NCBI GenBank assembly: GCA_937120965.1
Contig: CAKZKA010000232.1
Location: 1-42,560 of the forward strand
Length of the DNA stretch: 42,560 nt
Direction: 5' to 3'
From: an uncultured Chloroflexota bacterium
Lineage (GTDB): Bacteria; Chloroflexota; Chloroflexia; Chloroflexales; Chloroflexaceae
Positions 1-6,661 of this stretch are shown one piece after another. The notes under the pieces were generated by a model that did not search any database, was not told where the DNA came from, and worked only from the letters and a program-made list of their open reading frames with translations. Made by a program: the position numbers and the translations under genes. The stretch's first letter is position 1. The number at the start of each line of letters is the position of its first letter.

Positions 1-72
1 CAGGAAGCCCATTCCAGAACAGGTGAAACCCTTTGAAGGGCTGCACCCTCCCGCGGGCGGGCTATGTTCCCC
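1..72. repeat. Fragment of GGGAGGG-type intergenic repeat
   Basis: The 72 bases before the first gene contain an AAGGGCTGCACCCTCCCGCG stretch matching the GGGAGGG...CCCTCCC hairpin module seen throughout the window. No gene is visible. Confidence 0.4.
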
Positions 73-1185
73 TCAGAACGAAATTGCGCGGTCGCCCAGC
101 TCCGTGTTGGGCCAGATGCGGATGCCGCGCTCCAGGCGGTTCTCGGCTCCCAGGCTACACTCGTCGCTCACAATCGCCCCATCGGTGATGTGGGAGCGTT
201 CGCCGATCACGTTCTTCCTGCCGAGCACACAGTTTCGCAGCACCACGCCCTCATCGAGCACGTTGTCGTCCCACAGCACGGCGCCTTCGATGTTGCACTC
301 CGGGCCGATCACACAGCGCGCGCCGATCACAGTCGGACCAATCACCCGCGCGCCGCGTTTGATCACCGTTCCCGGCCCGATCACCACCGGACCAACGATC
401 TGGGCGCTGGGATGGATCTCTGCGTCGCCTTCCAGCCAGATCCGATCGGCAATCTGCCGGCCACGGAAGTTATAGGCCACTTTGCCGATCAGAATATCGT
501 GGTGAACATCAATGTACGTCTGGGGCTTACCAATGTCGGTCCAGTAGGCGCGGGAGGGAAAGCCAAACATCGGGTCGCCGGTTTGCAGCATCACCGGGAA
601 GAGGCCTCGCTCGAACATATAGAACTGTTTCGGCGGGACGTAGCGAAACACCTCCGGTTCAATGATGTAGGTGCCGGCGTTAATCAGGTCGGTGGTAATA
701 TCCTCGGGGCCGGGCTTTTCCAGGAAGCGCTGCACGCGGTTCTGGCGATCCATCTCGACAAGACCGAACTGGGTCGGGTCCTCCACCGGCGTGAGCGAGA
801 TGGTCACCTTGCTCTGCTTCTCGCGGTGGAAGGCCAGCATGGCCCGGAGGTCGAGATCGGTCATAACATCGCCGTTGAAGACGAAGGTCGGGCCATCGAG
901 GAGATGTTCGACGTTCTTCACGGCGCCGGCGGTACCGAGAGGTTCGGTCTCTTCAACGATATGGATCTTCAGCTCCATCTGCGAGCCATCGCCCAGGCTT
1001 TCACGAAAGCGATGGGCAAGGTACTGCACTGCCAGAATGACCTCGGTGATACCCTGGTCGCGGAGCCGCAGCAGCATCCATTCAATAAAGGGTTGGTTGA
1101 CCAGGGGGATCATCGGTTTGGGCGTATTACAGGTCAGCGGACGCAAACGTGTTCCGAGACCTCCAACCAGGATCACAGCTTTCAT
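73..1185 (-). CDS. NDP-sugar (GDP-mannose-type) pyrophosphorylase
   Basis: A 370-residue cytosolic nucleotidyltransferase that joins a sugar-1-phosphate to an NTP, releasing pyrophosphate. The N-terminus has the family signature GGLGTRLRPLT followed by KPMIPLVNQP, about 15 residues in. The last 130 or so residues are hexapeptide repeats (IGPGTVI, VIGARCVIG, VIGERSHI) forming a left-handed beta-helix, and end with the WPNTELGD-type tail usual in mannose-1-phosphate guanylyltransferases. I chose the ATG at 1185 because GAGGTG lies just upstream and GGxGTRL must sit close to the N-terminus. The RMD-like gene upstream on the same strand, 126 bp away, supports GDP-mannose as product. Glucose-1-phosphate thymidylyl- or uridylyltransferase activity cannot be excluded. 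Confidence 0.85.
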   Translation of the reverse strand: MKAVILVGGLGTRLRPLTCNTPKPMIPLVNQPFIEWMLLRLRDQGITEVILAVQYLAHRFRESLGDGSQMELKIHIVEETEPLGTAGAVKNVEHLLDGPTFVFNGDVMTDLDLRAMLAFHREKQSKVTISLTPVEDPTQFGLVEMDRQNRVQRFLEKPGPEDITTDLINAGTYIIEPEVFRYVPPKQFYMFERGLFPVMLQTGDPMFGFPSRAYWTDIGKPQTYIDVHHDILIGKVAYNFRGRQIADRIWLEGDAEIHPSAQIVGPVVIGPGTVIKRGARVIGPTVIGARCVIGPECNIEGAVLWDDNVLDEGVVLRNCVLGRKNVIGERSHITDGAIVSDECSLGAENRLERGIRIWPNTELGDRAISF

Positions 1186-1311
1186 GACGAAGGCACCTCG
1201 ATAGCATGAACCGCGCATGCATCGTGACGATGTGCGCCACAACCGGCCCGATTGTACGCCGCGCGCCCTGCGGGGAGTTGAACGGGGGTCAGGCCGGCGA
1301 TGACAGTATTG

Positions 1312-2286
1312 TTACATCTCGGGTTGAGCCAGATCACGCTGTACGGTTTCACGCCAGTACGCCAGAATATCGTGTAACGTTTGCCGCAGCGGAATGCGCG
1401 GCTCCCAACCGGTGCGCGCGTAGATGCGCCGCGGATCGCACACCACAACGGGAGTATCAATCGGGCGCATCAATTCCGGGTTCACCTGCACCGCAATACT
1501 GGCGGTGCTGGCCTGCAACAGCATATCGAGCACATCGCGGACCATCACGGCGCGCCCGGTGCCAATATTGTAGACGGCGCCCCGTTCGCCGCGCTCGGCG
1601 GCGAGGGCATAGGCCCGCACCATATCGCGGACATCGGTGAAATCACGCTGGGCGCTGAGATTGCCGGCCTGGATCACCGGAGGTTGCAGGCCCACCTCGA
1701 TCCGGGCGATCTGCCGGGCAAAGGCCGCCGTGACAAAGCGCTCATTCTGGCGGGGGCCGATGTGGGTAAATGGACGCACACGGACAACGTCGAGGCCGTG
1801 GCTCAAGGCGTACTGCTGCGCCAGCAGGCTCTGGGCCGCCTTGCTCACCCCGTAGGGATTGGCGGGCCGTAGCGGCGTGTCTTCATTGATTGGCAGATCC
1901 TCAGGCGTGATCGCGCCGTACTCCTCGTTGGTGCCCACCACCAGCAGCCGGGTCGGCAGACGGCGCTCGATAATGGGCAAGAACAGGTGCAATGTCCCCA
2001 GGATGTTGGTGCTGAGGGTGCTGGCGGGGTCGCGAAAGGACTCGGGAACGAAAGGCTGCCCGGCAAGATGGAAGACCAGGTCGGGCCGGACGGCCAGGAG
2101 GGCCTGCGCGGTCGCCTGCGCGTCGTTGAGGTCGGCGCAGACCAGCCCGATGCGCCCCGCCAGTTCCGCGGATACGCGCTGCGGGGCGCGGGCCAGGCCC
2201 CACACCTCGTAGCGTCCCTCGCTGAGCAGGTAATCGGCCAGATGCCCGCCGACGAAGCCATTAATGCCGGTGATGAGCGCGCGCAT
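1312..2286 (-). CDS. rmd: NAD(P)-dependent epimerase/dehydratase, GDP-6-deoxy-D-mannose reductase-like
   Basis: A 324-residue extended SDR enzyme. The nucleotide-binding motif TGINGFVGGHL is at residues 6-16, an active-site GTNEEYG is near 120, and the catalytic YGVSK (YxxxK) is near 147. The stretch RPFTHIGPRQ followed by FARQIA is characteristic of RMD, which reduces GDP-4-keto-6-deoxymannose to GDP-D-rhamnose. The related dehydratase GMD is the main alternative. With the pyrophosphorylase immediately downstream it would form a GDP-deoxyhexose branch for surface polysaccharide, but no glycosyltransferase is in view. The ATG at 2286 lies only about 7 nt beyond a good -10 box, so the transcript may be leaderless. 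Confidence 0.75.
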   Translation of the reverse strand: MRALITGINGFVGGHLADYLLSEGRYEVWGLARAPQRVSAELAGRIGLVCADLNDAQATAQALLAVRPDLVFHLAGQPFVPESFRDPASTLSTNILGTLHLFLPIIERRLPTRLLVVGTNEEYGAITPEDLPINEDTPLRPANPYGVSKAAQSLLAQQYALSHGLDVVRVRPFTHIGPRQNERFVTAAFARQIARIEVGLQPPVIQAGNLSAQRDFTDVRDMVRAYALAAERGERGAVYNIGTGRAVMVRDVLDMLLQASTASIAVQVNPELMRPIDTPVVVCDPRRIYARTGWEPRIPLRQTLHDILAYWRETVQRDLAQPEM

Positions 2287-2293
2287 ACCCTGT

Positions 2294-2321
2294 ACTATAG
2301 CCGATCTTGCCGATGTCGCAA
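2294..2321 (-). promoter_or_regulatory. Sigma70-type promoter of the RMD-like gene
   Basis: On the minus strand TTGCGA (2316-2321) is followed after 16 bp by TATAGT (2294-2299). The expected start of transcription (around 2287) is next to the ATG at 2286, which suggests a leaderless or near-leaderless mRNA. Confidence 0.5.
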
Positions 2322-2327
2322 GTCCTG

Positions 2328-2451
2328 GTTGTCGCGTCCGTGTTCACACCTCTCCCGGGTGCGCGGGCAGCTTGCCCGCCTCCAGGCCATTGCGGGCGGG
2401 ACGCCCGCGCACCCGACGCCTTACCCCACAGGTGAACACGTACGTTGTCGC
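2328..2451. mobile_element. 108-bp MITE-like element, copy 1, with 8-bp target duplication
   Basis: The element is 2336-2443 (108 bp). Its ends are inverted: GTCCGTGTTCAC on the left and GTGAACACGTAC on the right. It is bracketed by direct repeats GTTGTCGC at 2328-2335 and 2444-2451. Inside are GGTGCGCGGGC and GCCCGCGCACC, which can form a stem. Copy 2 at 3610-3717 has the same length and differs at about 8 positions. It codes for nothing. It lies between the RMD-like gene and the carH promoter. Confidence 0.8.
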
Positions 2452-2507
2452 GTCCGCGCCGACGACAACCCGGGGATAAGGAATGCCAACCTTTACTGTG
2501 CATTTCA

Positions 2508-2536
2508 TTGACGGGTTTTGTGCAGCGTGATACAAT
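2508..2536 (+). promoter_or_regulatory. Promoter P1 of the carH-like gene
   Basis: TTGACG (2508-2513), a 17-bp spacer, and TACAAT (2531-2536) preceded by TGA give a near-consensus extended -10 promoter. Transcription would start near 2543, leaving a leader of about 100 nt. Confidence 0.65.
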
Positions 2537-2584
2537 GTAATTGCAGGATCAGTGTTCCTCCACGCGCCACTTCGTGCAGGTGCG

Positions 2585-2593
2585 TGCTACAAT
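2585..2593 (+). promoter_or_regulatory. Second extended -10 or operator half before carH
   Basis: TGCTACAAT at 2585-2593 repeats the GTG(A/C)TACAAT of P1 57 bp further downstream. It may be a second promoter or part of a MerR-type operator. No -35 box is seen at the right distance. Confidence 0.35.
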
Positions 2594-2641
2594 ATGTGCC
2601 TCTATTCACGAGGCAATGTGCCACGTGAAAGGCTGTCGGCT

Positions 2642-3589
2642 ATGGCACAACAACATTTCCTGTTCCAGTTCTCGGACAAGCCGCGCTACAACACCAAGGC
2701 CGTAGCGCAGGAGACCGGCGTTCCCGCGGATACGTTTCGGGCCTGGGAGCGACGCTACGGGATTCCGCGGCCCCAGCGCACCGACGGTGGGCACCGCCTG
2801 TACTCCGAGCGCGACATTGCCACCATCCGCTGGCTGCGTGACCGCACCGCCGAGGGTCTGACGATCAGCCAGGCCATCGCTTTGATGAACGATGGCAACG
2901 AGTCGAATCTCTCATGGCTCAACACTGCGGTTGATACCGAGCCCCACACCTGGGAGCGCCTGAACAGCCGGCTGGTCGCCGCCCTTACCGACTACGACTC
3001 GACCCGCGCCGAACAGATCCTGGGTGAAGCCTTTGCCCTCTATCCGCTGGAAGATGTTTTTCTGAAACTGGTGCAGCCGGCAATGGTGGAGATCGGCGAA
3101 CAGTGGCACGCCGGCAAAATTACCGTGACGGCTGAACATTTCGCGACCCAGTTCATTCGGCGCAAGCTCTCGGGGCTATTTAACACCTACAACATTACCG
3201 ATGGGCGCGGCCTGGTGCTGGTGGCCTGCGCTCCCAGCGAGCAGCACGACCTCGGGGCGCTCATGCTCGCGGTCTTCCTGGTGCGCCATGGCTGGCAGGT
3301 GATCTATCTCGGCCCTGAGGTGCCCCTGCGCGACCTGCTCGAAACCGTGCGCAAGCTACAGCCCGACCTGGTGGCAATGTCGGCCTCCACGACAGAGACG
3401 GCAACGCAACTCCTGGAAACCGGCCGTGCCATCCTCGCCCTCCCGCCGCCAACCCCCCACTTTGGCTACGGTGGCCGGGCATTCAACCTCAACCCGGTGC
3501 TGACGCAGAAAATGCCCGGCACCTTCCTCGGCCGCGATGCGCTCGAAGCCGTGGACAATGTCGCCGAAATCCTCAGTGTCGGCCGGTAG
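2642..3589 (+). CDS. carH: CarH-like MerR-family B12-dependent light-responsive regulator
   Basis: A 315-residue cytosolic transcription factor. Residues 15-75 are a MerR winged helix (TKAVAQETGVPAD, WERRYGIPRP, GGHRLYSERDI). Residues 105-185 are a B12-binding four-helix cap. Residues 190-310 are a Rossmann-type cobalamin domain. Trp155-His156 and Glu165-His166 reproduce the W-x9-EH motif of Thermus CarH, with Val162 at the position of CarH Val138. E200-Q-H202-D-L-G is the lower axial cobalamin motif. In CarH, adenosylcobalamin forms a DNA-binding tetramer in the dark that light breaks apart, derepressing carotenoid genes. All residues needed for this are present, so photoreceptor function is a strong inference. 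The start is the ATG at 2642, after AAAGG; an upstream in-frame extension is unlikely. crtB lies 0.7 kb downstream. Confidence 0.85.
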   Translation: MAQQHFLFQFSDKPRYNTKAVAQETGVPADTFRAWERRYGIPRPQRTDGGHRLYSERDIATIRWLRDRTAEGLTISQAIALMNDGNESNLSWLNTAVDTEPHTWERLNSRLVAALTDYDSTRAEQILGEAFALYPLEDVFLKLVQPAMVEIGEQWHAGKITVTAEHFATQFIRRKLSGLFNTYNITDGRGLVLVACAPSEQHDLGALMLAVFLVRHGWQVIYLGPEVPLRDLLETVRKLQPDLVAMSASTTETATQLLETGRAILALPPPTPHFGYGGRAFNLNPVLTQKMPGTFLGRDALEAVDNVAEILSVGR

Positions 3590-3601
3590 ATGTCAGAGCT
3601 T

Positions 3602-3725
3602 GTCTGAACGTACATGTTCATACTTCTCCCGGGTGCGCGGGCATCTTGCCCCCATCCAGGCCATTGCGGGCGGGACGCCCGCGCACCCGACGCCTTACCC
3701 CACATGTGAACACGTACGTCTGAAC
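3602..3725. mobile_element. 108-bp MITE-like element, copy 2, with 8-bp target duplication
   Basis: The element is 3610-3717 (108 bp), beginning GTACATGTTCA and ending TGTGAACACGTAC. GTCTGAAC flanks it at 3602-3609 and 3718-3725. It starts 20 bp after the carH stop codon. It is about 93% identical to copy 1, so the two copies bracket carH. Confidence 0.8.
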
Positions 3726-4080
3726 AGCCCTCGCACCACCCGGGGCTGTGAACAACGTGAACCGCCCGTCGCGTCTCACGCCGAATAGCCCCCACACGAC
3801 CCGGGGCCGTTCCGACTTCCGCCTCCGGCAGTGGGGTGTGGGAAGGAACGCCCTGATTGTGACATCCTAACGCCTGCTGCCCATCCTCTCAGGTGTAGTA
3901 GAGTTTTTGGGGCGCAACCCCCAGGCTTCACGTCCCCCCTTATCCCCATCCGCAGCACAGATTCTTTGTGCATCGAGGAACTTCTATGGCCCTGAAAGAC
4001 CCCTGCGTACCGGGGATCGATGCCTGTTCCTGGCTTTGGAACGCCAGAACACTGTTGCACGGGGCTTGCACAGTACAAAG
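3726..4080. other. Non-coding gap before crtB
   Basis: No convincing gene was found. It holds CAGCCC...GGGCTG (3726-3750) and CCCACAC...GTGTGGG (3788-3842) inverted repeats that could fold in RNA; neither has a T-tract. The function is unknown. Confidence 0.4.
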
Positions 4081-4109
4081 TTGCCTCAATCCCCCAATTC
4101 ACGTATTAT
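4081..4109 (+). promoter_or_regulatory. Candidate crtB promoter
   Basis: TTGCCT (4081-4086), 17 bp, TATTAT (4104-4109). It lies about 165 bp before the crtB start codon. A dyad overlaps its -10 box and start site. Confidence 0.5.
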
Positions 4110-4131
4110 GAAAGAGTAGAGATTTCTTTCA
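4109..4131. promoter_or_regulatory. Dyad over the crtB transcription start region
   Basis: TGAAAG (4109-4114) and CTTTCA (4126-4131) form an inverted repeat with 11 bp between the arms, at the -10/+1 region of the candidate promoter. It is a possible repressor site, for example for the CarH-like protein, but no match to a known operator can be shown. Confidence 0.35.
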
Positions 4132-4272
4132 CAACGACACGGACCGACGTTCGACGGCATAGTGACTCCAGCGCCAGCAGCCTGCGCTACGCGAGAGTCA
4201 CCGTCCCCTGCCTGGCACGCTGGCATACCGAACCCTGGTCGCTGCCCCGGGGCTGAGACGAAGGAGAGCCGT

Positions 4273-5268
4273 GTGTCGCTGAATCCTGGTTCCTCACTGG
4301 CGGTTGGCGCTTCCGGAAAGCTAATCTCCCAGCCGCTGCCGGCCGAAGAGCAACTGGCGTTGCTCTTTCACCTGACCGAATCTTCGCCACACGTGAGCAG
4401 CGACGAGCACCCGCCGCGCCCGCCCCACTCGCTTGCCGAGGCCTACGCCGAGTGCGAGCGCATCATTCGCCGCCACTCGAAGAGCTTCTACTTCAGCTCA
4501 CAGTTCCTTGCCCCGGACGTGCGCCGGGCCGTGCGCGCTCTATATGCCTTCTGCCGCGCCACCGACGACACGGTTGATATGGCTGTTGACGATCCTGCCC
4601 GCGCCCTGGCTACCTGGGTGCAACAGGTGCGCGCCCCGCGCCCCGCGCCCTACGACCCGGTGCTGCTGGCCTGGTACGACACGCGCACCCGCTACAACCT
4701 CTCGGCGGCCCTGGTTGACGAATTGCTCGCCGGTGTGGCCATGGATCTGACCATCTCGCGCTACGAGCACTTCGCCGATCTCTGGCTCTACTGCTACCGC
4801 GTCGCCTCGGTCGTGGGCCTGCTGGTGATGGGGATCACGGGCTACGTGCCTGGGGCCGAACCTTATGCGATCAAGCTGGGCGTGGCGCTGCAACTCACCA
4901 ATATTCTGCGCGATGTGGGCGAAGATGCTCGCCGCGGGCGCGTCTATCTGCCCCACGAGGACCTGGCCCGCTTCGACCTGACCGCCGAGGATATTCTGGC
5001 CGAGGTGTACGATGAGCGTTTTCGCGCGCTGATGCGCTTCGAGGTCGAACGCACTCGACGTCTCTACGCCGAGAGCTGGCCCGGGATTGCCCTGCTCCCG
5101 CCACAGAGCCGTCTGGCGATCGGCGCTGCTGCGCGGATTTACTGCGGCATCCTTGACAAGCTCGAAGCCAATGACTACGATGCCTACACCCGCCGGGCAC
5201 ACCTGAAACTGCGTGAGAAGGTGGTCCGCCTGCCCCGTATCTGGTGGGACGTGTGCTGCCTTGGGTAA
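4273..5268 (+). CDS. crtB: Phytoene synthase
   Basis: A 331-residue trans-isoprenyl diphosphate synthase that condenses two geranylgeranyl diphosphates to phytoene, the first committed carotenoid step. Both Asp-rich Mg-diphosphate motifs are present: D98-DTV-D102 and D214-VGE-D218, the second within NILRDVGEDARRGR. HSKSFYFSS near residue 68 and YCYRVASVVG are also typical. I chose the GTG at 4273, preceded 6 nt upstream by AGGAG; in-frame codons further upstream lack conserved sequence. The first 50 or so residues are a poorly conserved extension. Squalene synthase is the alternative, but the size and motif wording favour CrtB. The CarH-like regulator lies upstream on the same strand. Confidence 0.9.
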   Translation: MSLNPGSSLAVGASGKLISQPLPAEEQLALLFHLTESSPHVSSDEHPPRPPHSLAEAYAECERIIRRHSKSFYFSSQFLAPDVRRAVRALYAFCRATDDTVDMAVDDPARALATWVQQVRAPRPAPYDPVLLAWYDTRTRYNLSAALVDELLAGVAMDLTISRYEHFADLWLYCYRVASVVGLLVMGITGYVPGAEPYAIKLGVALQLTNILRDVGEDARRGRVYLPHEDLARFDLTAEDILAEVYDERFRALMRFEVERTRRLYAESWPGIALLPPQSRLAIGAAARIYCGILDKLEANDYDAYTRRAHLKLREKVVRLPRIWWDVCCLG

Positions 5269-5331
5269 GGGGCGCAACCATGCTCTATGTCGCCCCGTGT
5301 CGTGCATGTATCGAAACCGCGAGAAAGCCGT

Positions 5332-5892
5332 ATGACCACCAGCGTTCTCCAGCATCTTCCGCCGGCGCCCCGCCACTGGCCCGCCCGGGCCTTCGATGCC
5401 CTGCTCTGGGTCCTGTTTCTGGGGCCGCTCGTGTCGCCGCTCTTCCGCGCCTCAGGGCTGCCCCTGGTGGCAGAGAGTGGTCTGTTTGCCCGCGATGTGC
5501 TCGCCACCTTCGTCTGCCCTACGCCAGAACGCGCCTACCTGCTCTTCGGGTTCCCCATGGCCGTGTGCGCGCGCTGCTGGGGCGCCACCATTGGTCTCTG
5601 GGCGGCGCGCTTGCTGGTGGACGGGCGACGGGCCGGGCGCTTGCCTGGCGCACCCTGGCTGCTGGCCCACTTCCGCGCCCTGCCCTGGTGGGCGCGGCTG
5701 ACCCTCTGCGCCGCGCCGTTCCTGCTCTGGCCGCTGGAGATTGTCGGCCACTACCAGGGGGCCTGGTACGCTCCCCTCTGGCTGCTCCTGCTCAACGGCG
5801 CACAGGCAGGCTTCTTCGCCGGGTTGTTCTTCTGCTCGATCTGGCCGGGTCTCTGGCCCGCCACCGGGCGCCAGGTTGCGCTGCCGCGCTAG
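5332..5892 (+). CDS. DUF2085 family membrane protein
   Basis: A 186-residue integral membrane protein with about four hydrophobic segments. The centre carries FPMAVCARCWGATIG, the Cys-rich signature (CxRC) of DUF2085, plus an upstream Cys in FVCPTPERAY. The family has no established function; the cysteines suggest a metal or redox role. It follows crtB by about 60 bp on the same strand, so it may be cotranscribed. The start is taken as ATG 5332. An in-frame ATG at 5287 would add 15 residues without hydrophobic character. Confidence 0.7.
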   Translation: MTTSVLQHLPPAPRHWPARAFDALLWVLFLGPLVSPLFRASGLPLVAESGLFARDVLATFVCPTPERAYLLFGFPMAVCARCWGATIGLWAARLLVDGRRAGRLPGAPWLLAHFRALPWWARLTLCAAPFLLWPLEIVGHYQGAWYAPLWLLLLNGAQAGFFAGLFFCSIWPGLWPATGRQVALPR

Positions 5893-5908
5893 AATGACAT
5901 AGTAATTA

Positions 5909-6340
5909 TGGAGGGCTTGTCGCCCCCACAAGCAGGGATATGGGGAAACCCGCTTTCCCCATGTCCCAACCGCTGCTGGGAGCGGCTGGCACCCCCACGG
6001 GCAGGGATATGGGGAAACCCGGTTGCCCCATCTCCCGACTGCTGCTGGGAGCGGCTGGCGCCCCCACGGGCAGGGGGGCGGTTCGACAGGCTCACCGCAG
6101 GTGGGGAAACCCGGTTGCCCCATCTCCCAACCGCTGCTGGGAGCGGCTGGCGCCCCCACGGGCAGGGATATGGGGAAACCCGCTTTCCCCATGTCCCAAC
6201 CGCTGCTGGGAGCGGCTGGCGCCCCCACGGGCAGGGAAATGGGGAAACCTGGTTTCCCCATTTCCCAACCGCTGTTGGGAGCGGCTGGTGCCCCACAGGC
6301 AGGAAGATGGGGAAACCCGGTTTCCCCGTATTTTCACCTC
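5909..6340. repeat. Tandem array of about 69-bp units built on GGGGAAACCCGGTTTCCCC
   Basis: Six units begin with (A/G)TGGGGAAAC at 5940, 6009, 6101, 6170, 6239 and 6307. Spacing is 68-69 bp except for one 92-bp step, where a 23-bp GCGGTTCGACAGGCTCACCG module is inserted. Each unit has the palindrome GGGGAAACCCGGTTTCCCC or a variant and a small CCGCT...AGCGG inverted repeat. Long open frames crossing it are low-complexity translations of the repeat, not genes. Confidence 0.8.
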
Positions 6341-6344
6341 AGCG

Positions 6345-6540
6345 AAGCTGGAGGGGGGCCGGGGGGTGAGGACCAGCAGCGCATCAGGACGCCTTCGGCC
6401 AGAAACCTTACACCTGAAAGCCCGATCCCTCCCAGCCGGGTGGGGTATATGGTAATTTCCTGCGGGGAGAGCCTCGCCCTCCCGGGCGCACCTGCCCCTG
6501 ATCGCGGCCGGCCCGGTCCCAATCTCACGAAACTCTAAAC
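6345..6540. repeat. Dispersed repeat remnant before the protease gene
   Basis: GGCCGGGGGGTGAGGACCAG and the following CATCAGGACGCC...ACCTGAAAG are the reverse complement of sequences at 30565-30640 and 31805-31880. Nothing else is recognised in this stretch. Confidence 0.5.
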
Positions 6541-6661
6541 CAGGATACGGCGCGCTTCGCTGAGCGTTGCGGTATCATACTTCTGTGAACTGTGCGCGCA
6601 GTATCGCGGTTTGTAGTCTGTGCGCGGCACCCCGGCAACCGGCAGGGCCGGAGCGGGTGTG

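Noticed and set aside
2552..2641. Longer N-terminus for the CarH-like protein
   Set aside because: The extra 30 codons overlap the second TACAAT box and have no HTH sequence. ATG 2642 fits MerR proteins.
3726..4080. Cobalamin riboswitch before crtB or carH
   Set aside because: No B12-box-like conserved sequence is present. The stems found are short and unlike the riboswitch core.
5908..6538. Open frames of up to 170 codons in the 69-bp array, and the minus-strand frames through it
   Set aside because: They are repeat translations with period 23 residues, present in several frames.
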